A stretch of 18,041 bases of DNA from UBA11612 sp963662375. GTDB taxonomy: Bacteria; Pseudomonadota; Alphaproteobacteria; Rhodospirillales; Rhodospirillaceae. The DNA is taken from contig CAXXRP010000007.1 of assembly GCA_963662375.2 (NCBI GenBank), positions 1 through 18,041 of the forward strand, read 5' to 3'. This document shows positions 6,481-15,220 of this stretch, in pieces (positions within the stretch are counted from its first letter, which is position 1; each line of letters opens with the position of its first letter). The notes under the pieces were generated by a model. The model worked only from the letters and a program-made list of their open reading frames with translations. It did no database searches and had not been told where the DNA came from. The position numbers were made by a program, and so were the translations under genes.

Positions 6481-7035
6481 GTGTCGATCCTGCCGGACTT
6501 CTGGATCAAGAAGATGGCGCGCGAACAGGGCATGATCGACCCGTTCGTCGAAGCGCAGCAGCGGAAGGGCGTCATTTCCTTCGGCCTGTCGTCCTATGGC
6601 TATGATGCCCGGGTGTCGCGGGAGTTCCGGATTTTCACGAATGTGGACTCGGCGACGGTCGATCCGAAGAATTTTAGCGATTCAAGCTTCGTCGCGCGGG
6701 AGACCGACATCTGCATCATTCCGCCGAACAGCTTCGTGCTGGCCCGGACAGTCGAATATTTTCGGATTCCGCGGGATGTGATGGTCATTTGCGTGGGGAA
6801 GTCGACCTATGCCCGATGCGGCATCATCGTCAACGTCACGCCCCTGGAGCCCGGCTGGGAGGGGCATGTGACGCTGGAGTTTTCGAACACGACCCCTCTG
6901 CCGGCCCGGATCTACGCTGATGAAGGAGCGGCCCAGTTTCTTTTCCTGCGCGGCGAGGCACCGCCGGACGTGTCATATGCCGACCGGAAGGGTAAATATA
7001 TGGGGCAAACCGGCATTACGCCGCCGAAACTTTAG
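6481..7035 (+). CDS. dcd: dCTP deaminase
   Basis: Dcd deaminates dCTP to dUTP and ammonia in the cytosol, feeding the dUTPase/thymidylate route. The 184-aa length fits the family. Key motifs are FGLSSYGYDARV near residues 34-45, the nucleotide-binding GKSTYAR at 106-112, and the active-site region VTPLEPGWEGHVTLEFSNTT with the catalytic Glu at 133. The C-terminal closing segment is GKYMGQTGITPPK. The start is the GTG at 6481, which begins the family-like MSILPDFWIKKMA. The small gene at 6260 ends 53 bp upstream and murA begins 82 bp downstream, so it may share transcription with both. Confidence 0.97.
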   Translation: MSILPDFWIKKMAREQGMIDPFVEAQQRKGVISFGLSSYGYDARVSREFRIFTNVDSATVDPKNFSDSSFVARETDICIIPPNSFVLARTVEYFRIPRDVMVICVGKSTYARCGIIVNVTPLEPGWEGHVTLEFSNTTPLPARIYADEGAAQFLFLRGEAPPDVSYADRKGKYMGQTGITPPKL

Positions 7036-7117
7036 GCATCAGGCAACAAACAAATGACAGAATTCAGGTGCAACTGGTGCCGCTATGCCGGTTTTGCCGA
7101 TCGAATGGAAGGCTGAG

Positions 7118-8410
7118 ATGGACAGGATTCTGATACGCGGCGGCGCGCCACTACGCGGCACCGTCCACGTGACTGGGGCGAAGAATGCCGCCTTACCGCT
7201 GATGGCCGCCAGCCTGCTGACGGACCAGACCTTGTCGCTCGCCAATATCCCGCATCTGGAGGATATTACGACGCTGGCGAACCTACTGAGCCAGCATGGG
7301 GTAGATATTTCCTTGAACGGCAACGCGCCGAATGGCGGGCATGCCGGCCGGGTCCTGTCCTTGCGGGCGGAGCGTATCACTTCGACGACCGCACCCTATG
7401 ATCTGGTGCGAAAAATGCGGGCGAGCGTGCTGGTGCTGGGGCCGCTGTTGGCGCGATGCGGCCAGGCGACGGTGTCGCTGCCCGGCGGCTGCGCCATTGG
7501 CAGCCGGCCGGTGGATTTGCATCTCAAGGGCCTGACCCAGCTCGGCGCGGAGATCGAGGTCGACAAGGGGTTCATCTGGGCGACGGTACCGGGGCGGCTG
7601 ACGGGCGCGCGGATCATCTTGCCGCAGGTATCGGTCGGGGCGACCGAGAATATCCTGATGGCGGCGACCCTGGCGGATGGGGAAACTACCCTCGAGAATG
7701 CGGCGCGGGAACCGGAGGTCTCGGACCTTGTCGTTTGCTTGCGAGCGATGGGGGCGCAGATCGAGGGGATCGGCACCGACACTTTGCGAATCACCGGGGT
7801 CGACGCGCTGCATGGGGCCGATCATCCGGTGCTGCCCGATCGGGTCGAGGCCGGCACCTACGCGATTGCCGCGGCGATCACCGGCGGAACCTTGGAGCTC
7901 GAGGGGGCCAGGCTAGAGCATCTCGAGGCGCTGGCCGATGTGTTGCGGGCAGCGGGGGCCACGGTCGAGGCCCGGAATGGCGGTGTCTATGTGTCCCGCT
8001 CCAATCAGGAACTGATTGGCGCCGACGTGATGACCGAACCGTTCCCGGGGTTTCCGACGGACCTTCAGGCGCAGACGATGGCCCTATTGACGACCGCCAA
8101 CGGAGCCTCGATGGTGACCGAGACGATCTTCGAGAATCGTTTCATGCATGTGCCCGAATTGCGGCGGATGGGGGCGAATATCAATCTCCATGGGTCGTCG
8201 GCGATGGTTCGCGGCGTCGGGAAGCTGACTGGCGCACCGGTCATGGCGAGCGATCTTCGGGCGAGCGCGTCCCTTGTTTTGGCCGGGCTGGTTGCCGAAG
8301 GGGAAACGATCGTCAATCGGGTCTATCACTTGGATCGAGGTTATGAGCGGCTCGAACAAAAGCTCTCTGCGGTCGGTGCCCGGGTTGAACGGATCGAAGA
8401 CCGGGCTTGA
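7118..8410 (+). CDS. murA: UDP-N-acetylglucosamine 1-carboxyvinyltransferase
   Basis: MurA transfers enolpyruvate from PEP to UDP-GlcNAc, the first committed step of peptidoglycan precursor synthesis in the cytosol. The 430-aa protein has Lys22-Asn23 in GAKNAALPL, the catalytic Cys125 in LPGGCAIGSRPVDLH (the fosfomycin target residue), and Asp315 in PFPGFPTDLQAQ. The repeated alpha/beta pattern of the EPSP synthase fold is also present. I chose the ATG at 7118 because GGAAGG precedes it and MDRILIRGG is the usual family start. An in-frame ATG at 7085 would add 11 residues. The downstream DUF2948 gene overlaps its end in another frame. Confidence 0.97.
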   Translation: MDRILIRGGAPLRGTVHVTGAKNAALPLMAASLLTDQTLSLANIPHLEDITTLANLLSQHGVDISLNGNAPNGGHAGRVLSLRAERITSTTAPYDLVRKMRASVLVLGPLLARCGQATVSLPGGCAIGSRPVDLHLKGLTQLGAEIEVDKGFIWATVPGRLTGARIILPQVSVGATENILMAATLADGETTLENAAREPEVSDLVVCLRAMGAQIEGIGTDTLRITGVDALHGADHPVLPDRVEAGTYAIAAAITGGTLELEGARLEHLEALADVLRAAGATVEARNGGVYVSRSNQELIGADVMTEPFPGFPTDLQAQTMALLTTANGASMVTETIFENRFMHVPELRRMGANINLHGSSAMVRGVGKLTGAPVMASDLRASASLVLAGLVAEGETIVNRVYHLDRGYERLEQKLSAVGARVERIEDRA

Positions 8411-8870
8411 GCCCGGGCGTGATGGCCGGTTGCGGCTTCGGGCCGAGGATGCCGACGATCTTTGCGTAATCTCGGCCTGCCTTCAGGACGCCCTCGTACC
8501 CGTTTCCGACATTGCCTATCTGAAGGAGGACCGGCTGTTCGTGTTGGTCGCCAATAGGTTTCGTCGGGAGACGGATGAGGGCTCCGGGCGGGCCGGGGAG
8601 CGCGTCCTGAGCGGTCTGTCCTTCGCGGATGTCGGGCGGGTCCAGCGCAGAGGCCTTGCCGCGGGTGCGGTGAACGGGTTCCTCAGTCTCTTGTCGGTCG
8701 AACTGATTCAGGCTGGTGAGCAGGCTCCGGCGGGCAAAACTGGCGCGACGGTCGAGCTTCGATTTTCCGGCGGCGCGACGGTGCGACTGACGGCAAGCCG
8801 GCTGCGGGCGCATTTGCAGGACATGGGCGAAGGTTGGCCTACGCAATGGGCACCGACGCACGATGAGTGA
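8343..8870 (+). CDS. DUF2948 family protein
   Basis: This protein is up to 175 aa with the block LRLRAEDADDLCVISACLQD, then ALVPVSDIAYLKEDRLFVLV and ANRFRRE, which I recognise as DUF2948. This alphaproteobacterial family of unknown function is commonly next to murA and hisG. It ends WPTQWAPTHDE. The start is uncertain. The ATG at 8343 has GAGG just upstream but overlaps murA by 68 nt and adds about 30 residues before the conserved block. A TTG at 8430 or 8385, or a GTG at 8376, would be closer to the recalled family length of about 145. Its stop overlaps the hisG start by 8 nt, which suggests translational coupling. Confidence 0.85.
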   Translation: MSGSNKSSLRSVPGLNGSKTGLEPGRDGRLRLRAEDADDLCVISACLQDALVPVSDIAYLKEDRLFVLVANRFRRETDEGSGRAGERVLSGLSFADVGRVQRRGLAAGAVNGFLSLLSVELIQAGEQAPAGKTGATVELRFSGGATVRLTASRLRAHLQDMGEGWPTQWAPTHDE

Positions 8871-9534
8871 GCCCCGCCCGGCGACAAAGAAGCTGATCCT
8901 CGCCTTGCCCAAAGGCCGGATCCTCGGCGAAGTCATGCCGATCGTCTTGCGCGCCGGTATCGAGCCGGAAGCCGCTTTCTCGGCCGAAGAGGACCGGCGG
9001 CTGCGGTTCCGTACGTCCGACGGGAACGTGGAGATCATTCGGGTACGGCCGTTCGATGTCGCTACCATGGTGGCGTTTGGGGCGGCCGATTTCGGTGTGT
9101 GCGGTAGCGACGTCGTTCAGGAGTTCGACTATCCCGAACTCTACGTGCCGCTCGATCTTGGCGTCGGGAAGTGCCGGCTGGTGGTCGCCGCTCCGGCCAA
9201 GGACGCCGAGAACGACGATCCGGCCAGGTGGAGCCATATCAGGGTGGCGACGAAATATCCGCACCTTACGACGCAGCATTTTGCTGCGCGCGGCGTGCAG
9301 GCGGAGTGCATTAAGCTGAGCGGTGCGATGGAGTTGGCGCCTAGCCTTGGTATGTGCCGCCGGATTGTCGATTTGGTCTCAACCGGTGCGACTCTGCGTG
9401 CCAACGGGCTGGTCGAGCTTGAGGAGATCGCCCAGGTGAGCGCGCGACTTGTCGTCAACCGGGCTGCGCTCAAGACTTACGCCGGTCTTCTTGTCGGTTG
9501 GCTTCGACGGTTTGAGGCCGCCATCGACGCCTAA
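8863..9534 (+). CDS. hisG: ATP phosphoribosyltransferase, short form
   Basis: HisG condenses ATP with PRPP, the first step of histidine biosynthesis. This 223-aa version is the short form, which lacks the C-terminal regulatory domain and normally needs the HisZ subunit; hisZ is not in this window. The N-terminus has LILALPKGRI (residues 11-20), the middle has FGAADFGVCGSDVV (72-85), and the PRPP loop is IVDLVSTGATLRANG (168-182). The ATG overlaps the DUF2948 stop by 8 nt. hisD, the gene I would expect immediately downstream in many relatives, is missing, and the UPF0262 gene follows instead. Confidence 0.96.
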   Translation: MSEPRPATKKLILALPKGRILGEVMPIVLRAGIEPEAAFSAEEDRRLRFRTSDGNVEIIRVRPFDVATMVAFGAADFGVCGSDVVQEFDYPELYVPLDLGVGKCRLVVAAPAKDAENDDPARWSHIRVATKYPHLTTQHFAARGVQAECIKLSGAMELAPSLGMCRRIVDLVSTGATLRANGLVELEEIAQVSARLVVNRAALKTYAGLLVGWLRRFEAAIDA

Positions 9535-9566
9535 TATTTCTACGCCCAACGTTCAACGGACCTTCT

Positions 9567-9616
9567 GATGATCGAGGAACAAGACCAGGCCGATGATCGA
9601 GGAACAAGACCAGGCG
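9567..9616. repeat. 25-bp tandem duplication at the UPF0262 gene start
   Basis: Two adjacent 25-bp copies (9567-9591 and 9592-9616) differ only at their last base. Each contains the ATG and the next seven codons of the UPF0262 gene. Since 25 is not a multiple of three, the first ATG (9568) reads into a different frame that soon stops. Only the second (9593) opens the real gene. The duplication leaves a decoy start and moves the original leader 25 bp away. Confidence 0.9.
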
Positions 9617-10072
9617 CGGATTGCTTCGGTTCGGCTGGAGGCCCCCGGGATCGTCCGCTACGGAGACGCCATCGCTCGGGAGCGGGAGGCCGCTATTCGT
9701 GATTTGCTCGCCTCGAACAGTTTTGATGTGAGGGGCGCGGCCAAAGGGCCCTACGACTTGGTTGTTTCGATGCACGGTGACGAGCTGGTCATGGATGTGA
9801 GTGGCGCCGATGGGATGGTGCGGCGGATCACAATGGCCTTGGGCGGCTTTCGATCCATCATCAAGACATATTTTGCATTGTGCGAAAGCTACAATGAGGC
9901 CCTGCGGCATGCCGGACCGGCGCAGATCGAGACCGTCGATATGGGCCGCCGCGGCTTGCACAACGAGGCCGCGGAGATGCTGCGGCGGCGTTTGGCACGG
10001 TCGGTGGACGTTGATATGGCGACGGCCCGCCGGCTCTTCACCCTGATCTGTGTGCTGCAAATCCGCCGCTAA
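9593..10072 (+). CDS. UPF0262 family protein
   Basis: The 159-aa length agrees with UPF0262, a conserved alphaproteobacterial family of unknown function. Recognisable blocks are the N-terminal IASVRLEAPGIVRYGDAIAR, ERE(A)AIRDLLASNSF, then PYDLVVSMHGDELVMDV, a central LGGFRSIIKTYFALCESYNE, and a C-terminal segment with RGLHNEAAEMLRRRL and LFTLICVLQIR. No membrane segments are seen, so it is probably cytosolic. The start is the second of two duplicated ATGs, because only that one is in frame. No strong Shine-Dalgarno precedes it at normal spacing. It sits in the hisG-infA run where the same family occurs in relatives. Confidence 0.93.
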   Translation: MIEEQDQARIASVRLEAPGIVRYGDAIAREREAAIRDLLASNSFDVRGAAKGPYDLVVSMHGDELVMDVSGADGMVRRITMALGGFRSIIKTYFALCESYNEALRHAGPAQIETVDMGRRGLHNEAAEMLRRRLARSVDVDMATARRLFTLICVLQIRR

Positions 10073-10114
10073 TCGGTGCCTGCGACGGAACATTCGCGGG
10101 CTGGGTCACGTCGA

Positions 10115-10131
10115 GGGGTTGAACTCACCCC
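10115..10131 (+). other. Small hairpin between the UPF0262 gene and infA
   Basis: GGGGT and ACCCC enclose a 7-nt loop 50 bp before infA. There is no T-run. It may be a leader hairpin or simply chance in GC-rich DNA. Confidence 0.2.
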
Positions 10132-10180
10132 CTAAAGTGGCCCATCTTCCCTCGCGCCGCGTAAATAAGCTGAGGAGGTT

Positions 10181-10399
10181 ATGGCTAAAGAGGAGGCACT
10201 TGAGTTCTCCGGCGTCGTGTCGGAGGTTCTGCCGAATGCGATGTTTCGCGTTAAGCTTGATAATGAACATCTGGTACTGGCCCACACGTCGGGAAAAATG
10301 CGTAAGAACCGGATCCGTGTGCTTGCCGGCGATCGCGTTAACGTTGAAATGACGCCGTATGACCTGACCAAGGGTCGGATCACCTTCCGCTTCAAATAG
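10181..10399 (+). CDS. infA: Translation initiation factor IF-1
   Basis: IF-1 binds the A site of the 30S subunit and assists IF-2 and IF-3 in start-site selection. The 72-aa protein is a single S1-like OB fold, with EFSGVVSEVLPNAMFRVKLD, then NEHLVLAHTSGKMRKNRIRV and a C-terminal YDLTKGRITFRFK. All match the family closely. A strong GAGGAGG lies just upstream of the ATG. It precedes maf by 37 bp on the same strand. Confidence 0.98.
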   Translation: MAKEEALEFSGVVSEVLPNAMFRVKLDNEHLVLAHTSGKMRKNRIRVLAGDRVNVEMTPYDLTKGRITFRFK

Positions 10400-10436
10400 C
10401 CGTCGCGGCTGCGATGAGTCTCGGACGACCGGACGA

Positions 10437-11003
10437 ATGCTGGTTCTAGCGTCCGCGTCGCCGCGCCGCCGGGCGCTTCTCGAACAGGTCGGCGTGAGGC
10501 CTGATCGGATCGTCGCGCCGGCGTGTGACGAACGCGCGCAAGCCGGCGAATTGCCGGGAAAGCTGGCTCAACGTTTGGCGCAGTTGAAGGCCCGGGACGT
10601 GCGGGGGACATGCCCGGATGCGTTTGTGTTGGCGGCGGATACGGTGGTCGCCGTGGGGCGGCGGATTCTCGACAAGACCGAGGATGCGGATATTGCGCGC
10701 CGCCATTTTCGGCTGCTCTCCGGCCGGCGTCATCGGGTCTATGGCGGGATCGCGGTTGTCGCGCCGGACGGGCGGGAGAGCGTACGTCTGGCGATGACGG
10801 TCGTTCAGTTCAAGCGCCTTACCGACAGCGAAGTGGACGCCTATCTGGCTGGCGATGAGTGGCAGGGTAAAGCCGGGGCGTATGCGATCCAGGGCCGGGC
10901 CGAGGGTTTTATCACGCGCATCAACGGGTCCTATTCCAACGTCGTCGGGCTGTCTTTGTCGTTGACGCGGGAGATGCTGACCGGTCTCGGCTACCCGTGC
11001 TGA
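10437..11003 (+). CDS. maf: Maf family nucleoside triphosphate pyrophosphatase
   Basis: Maf proteins hydrolyse non-canonical or modified NTPs to the monophosphate and are linked to nucleotide-pool cleaning and septum inhibition. The 188-aa length is normal. Motifs present are LASASPRRRALLEQVGV (residues 4-20), CDE at 30-32, the catalytic-base segment VLAADTVV with Asp68, GRRHRVYGGIAV at 96-107, and GKAGAYAIQG at 144-153. Which subgroup substrate it uses (dTTP/UTP or m7GTP type) cannot be settled by eye. Its stop overlaps the rng GTG start by 7 nt, so the two are probably coupled. Confidence 0.96.
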   Translation: MLVLASASPRRRALLEQVGVRPDRIVAPACDERAQAGELPGKLAQRLAQLKARDVRGTCPDAFVLAADTVVAVGRRILDKTEDADIARRHFRLLSGRRHRVYGGIAVVAPDGRESVRLAMTVVQFKRLTDSEVDAYLAGDEWQGKAGAYAIQGRAEGFITRINGSYSNVVGLSLSLTREMLTGLGYPC

Positions 11004-12388
11004 TCGACACGCTACTGTTCGAGGACGGTCCGGGCGAAATGCGAACGGCGGCGGTGGCCGATGGCCGGGTGTTCGAGGTCGGGCATCACCGGGAGAGCGC
11101 GCCGAGCCTGGTCGGGGCGGTTTATCGTGGGCGGGTCGGTCGGATCATGTCGTCCCTCAACATCGCATTCATCGACATCGGGACGGCGCGGGACGGTTTC
11201 TTGCGGGCGGGCGGCATTCGCTGGCCGAAAGACGGGCCGCGCCGGTTGAACCGGGTGTTGCAGGAGGGGGCGGCGGTCACCGTGCAGGTGACGCGCGATC
11301 CGGTGGCGGACAAGGGCCCCGTGGTGACGTGTCTGGCGCAGCTACCCGGCCGCTTCCTGGAATATTGTCCCGGGGTGCCGGGCGTCCGTTGCGGGCCGGG
11401 GATCGCAACCGCCGCGCAGATGGCGGTGCGCGAGCTGCTCGACGATGAAGAAGGCGTCACCTTGCGCCTGGCGCCGCCGCTGGGGGAACTTGCTGCACTC
11501 CGGGATGATCTGGATACTCTGCGCGGCGCGTGGCGGTCGGTCGCGGTGGATGCCGATCGGGTGGTGGCGCCGAAATTGCTCGCCCCCGCGCCGTCGCCGG
11601 TGGCGCACACATTGGCCGTGCATATTCAGGCGCCGCTCAAGCGGGTGCGAACCAATTCGCTGGGGCTGGACCGGGCGGTGCGCGGGTGGTGCGATCGTTA
11701 TCGGCCGGAACTTGCCGCTTGCGTCGAGCCGCCTTCGGAGTCGGTGTTCGATGGGTTCGATGTCGATAGTGAGATCGAGGGTGCGCTGTCGGCCCGGCTG
11801 GTGTTGCCGGACGGGATGGAGCTCCTGTTTGACGAGGGCGAGGTGCTGACGGCGATCGACGTCAACAGCGGGGCACGCGACCCCACACCGGGGCGAGCGG
11901 CGATGGAGATCAACCTGTCCGCGTTGCCGGAGATCGCCCGTCAGCTGAGATTGCGGCAGATCGGTGGGGCCGTGGTGATCGATTTGCTCAAAATGCGGGA
12001 CCCGCAGGAGCGGGTGCATCTGGTGGATACGTTTCGGGCGCTGGTGAAGACCGACCCGGGCGGCTGTCATGTGCTCGGTATTTCGGCCCTCGGCTTGCTG
12101 GAAGTAACGCGCCGGCGGACCGGTCCGTCGCTGGCGGAAGAGCAGCGCGCGGCGCCGGCGGTGCCGGACTTGCGGGCGGATGCCGTGGCGTACCGGGCGC
12201 TGCGGGCGCTGCGGCGCGAGGCGAAGGCGCAGCCGGGCCAGCGCTTGGCGCTCGACGTGGCGCCGCCCGTGGCAACGCTGTTGGAGACGGATTTGCGGAA
12301 CGCCTTGGCTACTGCCGCGGCCGGTTTCGCCGATGTTTGCGCGCAAGCCGGTTGGCCTGCAGACCGGTTCGCGGTACGGAGGACATGA
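10997..12388 (+). CDS. rng: Ribonuclease E/G family endoribonuclease (RNase G-like)
   Basis: The 463-aa protein has an S1-type RNA-binding segment (VYRGRVGRIMSSLNIAFIDI, residues about 42-61) and a degenerate middle region. The DNase I-like catalytic part has metal-binding Asp288 in LTAIDVNSG and Asp329 in AVVIDLLKM, followed by HVLGISALGLLEVTRRR at 358-374. The family cleaves single-stranded AU-rich RNA during rRNA maturation and mRNA decay. The CPxC zinc-link expected after the TRRR motif is missing, and there is no long degradosome scaffold tail. Both point to a short, divergent RNase G-like enzyme rather than the main RNase E. The GTG start overlaps maf, and the stop overlaps yacG by 4 nt. 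Confidence 0.9.
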   Translation: MLIDTLLFEDGPGEMRTAAVADGRVFEVGHHRESAPSLVGAVYRGRVGRIMSSLNIAFIDIGTARDGFLRAGGIRWPKDGPRRLNRVLQEGAAVTVQVTRDPVADKGPVVTCLAQLPGRFLEYCPGVPGVRCGPGIATAAQMAVRELLDDEEGVTLRLAPPLGELAALRDDLDTLRGAWRSVAVDADRVVAPKLLAPAPSPVAHTLAVHIQAPLKRVRTNSLGLDRAVRGWCDRYRPELAACVEPPSESVFDGFDVDSEIEGALSARLVLPDGMELLFDEGEVLTAIDVNSGARDPTPGRAAMEINLSALPEIARQLRLRQIGGAVVIDLLKMRDPQERVHLVDTFRALVKTDPGGCHVLGISALGLLEVTRRRTGPSLAEEQRAAPAVPDLRADAVAYRALRALRREAKAQPGQRLALDVAPPVATLLETDLRNALATAAAGFADVCAQAGWPADRFAVRRT

Positions 12389-12582
12389 TGAGTGCAAAGG
12401 ACGCATCCGCCGCCGGGCGGTGCCCGGCTTGCGGCAAACCCGCCGAGCCTCGCTGCCGTCCGTTCTGCTCGCGGCGCTGCGCCGATCTGGACCTATGGCG
12501 TTGGCTCGGCGGCACCTACAAGATCCCGACGGGTGAGCGCCCGGCCAGCTCGGCGGAGGGATTAGAGGAAGAGGACGGCTAG
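12385..12582 (+). CDS. yacG: DNA gyrase inhibitor YacG, zinc-binding
   Basis: This is a 65-aa protein with the full C4 zinc knuckle pattern: CPACGKP, then RPFCSRRCADLDLWRWL and the ending YKIP. YacG in E. coli binds GyrB and inhibits gyrase. The start is the ATG at 12385, with CGGAGG just upstream. A second ATG at 12388 is equally possible and differs by one residue. It overlaps the rng stop by 4 nt (ATGA), consistent with the rng-yacG pairing in alphaproteobacteria. The acidic C-terminal tail (EGLEEEDG) is typical of the family. Confidence 0.95.
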   Translation: MMSAKDASAAGRCPACGKPAEPRCRPFCSRRCADLDLWRWLGGTYKIPTGERPASSAEGLEEEDG

Positions 12583-12612
12583 GTGATCGCTGGACAGGGC
12601 GGGCCGTTTTTT
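12575..12612 (+). terminator. Possible weak terminator after yacG
   Basis: ACGGC and GCCGT can pair around a 23-nt loop and are followed by six T residues. The short stem and large loop make this weak. The AT-rich TATATA just after it could instead belong to the tRNA-Phe promoter. Confidence 0.3.
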
Positions 12613-12641
12613 CTATATATCGCCCCGGTTTCCGCACCAGT

Positions 12642-12717
<76 letters not shown>

Positions 12718-12843
12718 TTTTTTTCGTTTCCGAGCAAACCGTTATCACGTCTTGCTGGTCTTGCGGCTCAATGTTGGCATGGGGCAACGAAGCCGCGGCG
12801 AGACCAGTTCTTGAGGCTGCGGAATCTTGGGCGGCGGCTGAGG

Positions 12844-13242
12844 CTAGTTCCTAACCAGGATCTCTCGCCTAGCAGCCTCAGCCATAAAAGCGGAGCGTGT
12901 GAGTCCACGTTGTTTCGCCGTAGCATCAATCGCTTGCAGCAAGCCCGACGTCATCGTGATGTTTGTCCGTACCGTGCGCCCAGCGTTCTCAATGAATGGT
13001 ACAGCGATCAAGAATGCTCCATCTGCGAGCGCCGCCGTGGTTTCCGGATCTTTGCGCAGGTCGTCAATTCCCCGGGCTTTCGGCAATTCTTCACCTTCCA
13101 AGTGGAGCGCGAGAGCTTCCGCCGCCTGAGCTAGGATGCCATCGGCGTGCTTGGCAGCTGAAAAGCAACCAGGCACGTCTGGAAAGTGGACGCCGTAGCA
13201 ACTATCGGGGTCCTTGTGCACGATAGCGATGTAGGTCCTCAT
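12844..13242 (-). CDS. hicB: HicB family antitoxin
   Basis: This 132-aa protein begins MRTYIAIVHKDPDSCYGVHF followed by PDVPGCFSAAKHADGILAQA, the RNase H-like HicB fold found in type II HicAB systems. Residues about 90-130 (RTNITMTSGLLQAIDATAKQ, then RGLTRSAFMAEAARREI) form a ribbon-helix-helix DNA-binding domain that would repress its own operon. HicB neutralises the HicA RNase. The ATG overlaps the stop of a hicA 3' remnant in the ATGA pattern typical of hicA-hicB. Because the toxin is truncated here, this is probably an orphan antitoxin and may still act as a repressor or against a HicA encoded elsewhere. Confidence 0.9.
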   Translation of the reverse strand: MRTYIAIVHKDPDSCYGVHFPDVPGCFSAAKHADGILAQAAEALALHLEGEELPKARGIDDLRKDPETTAALADGAFLIAVPFIENAGRTVRTNITMTSGLLQAIDATAKQRGLTRSAFMAEAARREILVRN

Positions 13243-13352
13243 TCTTTGTCCTTTCGAGCCCAGCCGGCTTGTTTCTCTATGGACTTGACGGTGCCGATCG
13301 GCAGGTCTTTTACCGGATGAGGAACGGTTACAACCTTGGTGCCCTTCCTTTC
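13239..13352 (-). pseudogene. hicA: Truncated hicA toxin remnant
   Basis: On the minus strand, 37 codons read GTKVVTVPHPVKDLPIGTVK followed by SIEKQAGWARKDKE and a stop that overlaps the hicB ATG. This is the C-terminal half of HicA, a small dsRBD-like mRNA interferase, including the conserved VPHP..DLPIGT block. An in-frame TAA lies immediately upstream. The N-terminal half, with the catalytic His of the GSHH-type motif, is absent from the 46 bp left before the helicase gene. There is no usable start codon. The toxin is therefore dead. Confidence 0.85.
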
Positions 13353-13398
13353 TTATTCCAGGGGTCGGGAGAAACGGTGATTCAATAGCGCGCTGCGA

Positions 13399-14667
<1,269 letters not shown>

Positions 14668-14691
14668 GTAGATGTCCTTATGCGCTGGCAC

Positions 14692-15032
14692 ACGGACAAC
14701 GTTCTCGACGTGGCCGGGCGCTGGCGTTTCGCCCTGCCCCAGGCGCGGCCGGAACGGGAGGTTTATTGATTATTGTGCCCGGGACTTGGCGCCGCCGGTT
14801 GGCGACGCTTCGCGCATTCGCGAGACAATGTACAGCCGGCAAATGGACCCTCCGGCCCGAAATGTCAAGCGAATCAGTGTTTTATGTCCCGCGGGGCAGG
14901 GTTGCGCGGTTCGCAGAACGGCGGCGCTTCTTTTTTCCGGCCCGCGGTGGGGTGCCGCGATCGAAGGCCTAGGCTCGCCGCGCGGCCGTTGTCGCGGTAA
15001 CATCCCGGTAGTCTTGGTTCTAGGAGGTCTGG
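14692..15032. other. Intergenic region between helicase and small membrane protein gene
   Basis: About 340 bp, GC-rich, between two genes that point away from each other. It should hold both promoters, but no clear -35/-10 pair could be picked. A small hairpin, TCGCG-catt-CGCGA, lies at 14810-14823. No gene or RNA was recognised. Confidence 0.4.
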
Positions 15033-15188
15033 ATGTTGATTTCACCGGCGTTGGCACACGGCGCCAGTGGCACCGGTACCTCGGGGGGCGGTAACGCGCT
15101 ACTGATTATCCTCGCAATCGCTGCGGTGCTGGGCCTTCTCTACGTGGGCCAGAAGAAGTGGCGCAGGCGGAAGCAAAAACCTGCTTGA
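15033..15188 (+). CDS. Small single-pass membrane protein
   Basis: A 51-aa ORF starts at an ATG with AGGAGG just upstream. It begins MLISPALAHG, followed by a Gly/Ser/Thr-rich spacer. One hydrophobic segment, NALLIILAIAAVLGLLYVG (residues 21-39), is followed by a strongly basic tail (QKKWRRRKQK), which predicts an outside N-terminus and a cytoplasmic C-terminus. The N-terminal ALA could be the end of a short signal-like stretch, but it lacks a basic n-region, so the internal helix is the better membrane anchor. I recognise no family. Good Shine-Dalgarno and clean topology make it likely real. Confidence 0.6.
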   Translation: MLISPALAHGASGTGTSGGGNALLIILAIAAVLGLLYVGQKKWRRRKQKPA

Positions 15189-15220
15189 GCGTTCGAGGGG
15201 CTGATGGCACCTAAGCCCTG

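Noticed and set aside
7456..8346. 296-aa plus-strand ORF inside murA in another frame
   Set aside because: Gly/Arg/Asp-rich low-quality translation, entirely within the well-supported murA.
8313..9068. 251-aa minus-strand ORF opposite the DUF2948 gene and hisG
   Set aside because: Antisense shadow; no recognisable domain, and both sense genes match known families.
9470..10093. 207-aa minus-strand ORF opposite the UPF0262 gene
   Set aside because: His/Arg/Gly-rich shadow translation; UPF0262 on the plus strand is clear.
11342..12637. 431-aa minus-strand ORF opposite rng and yacG
   Set aside because: Arg/Pro/His-rich translation with no family pattern. It is the antisense shadow of high-GC rng and yacG, both strongly supported.
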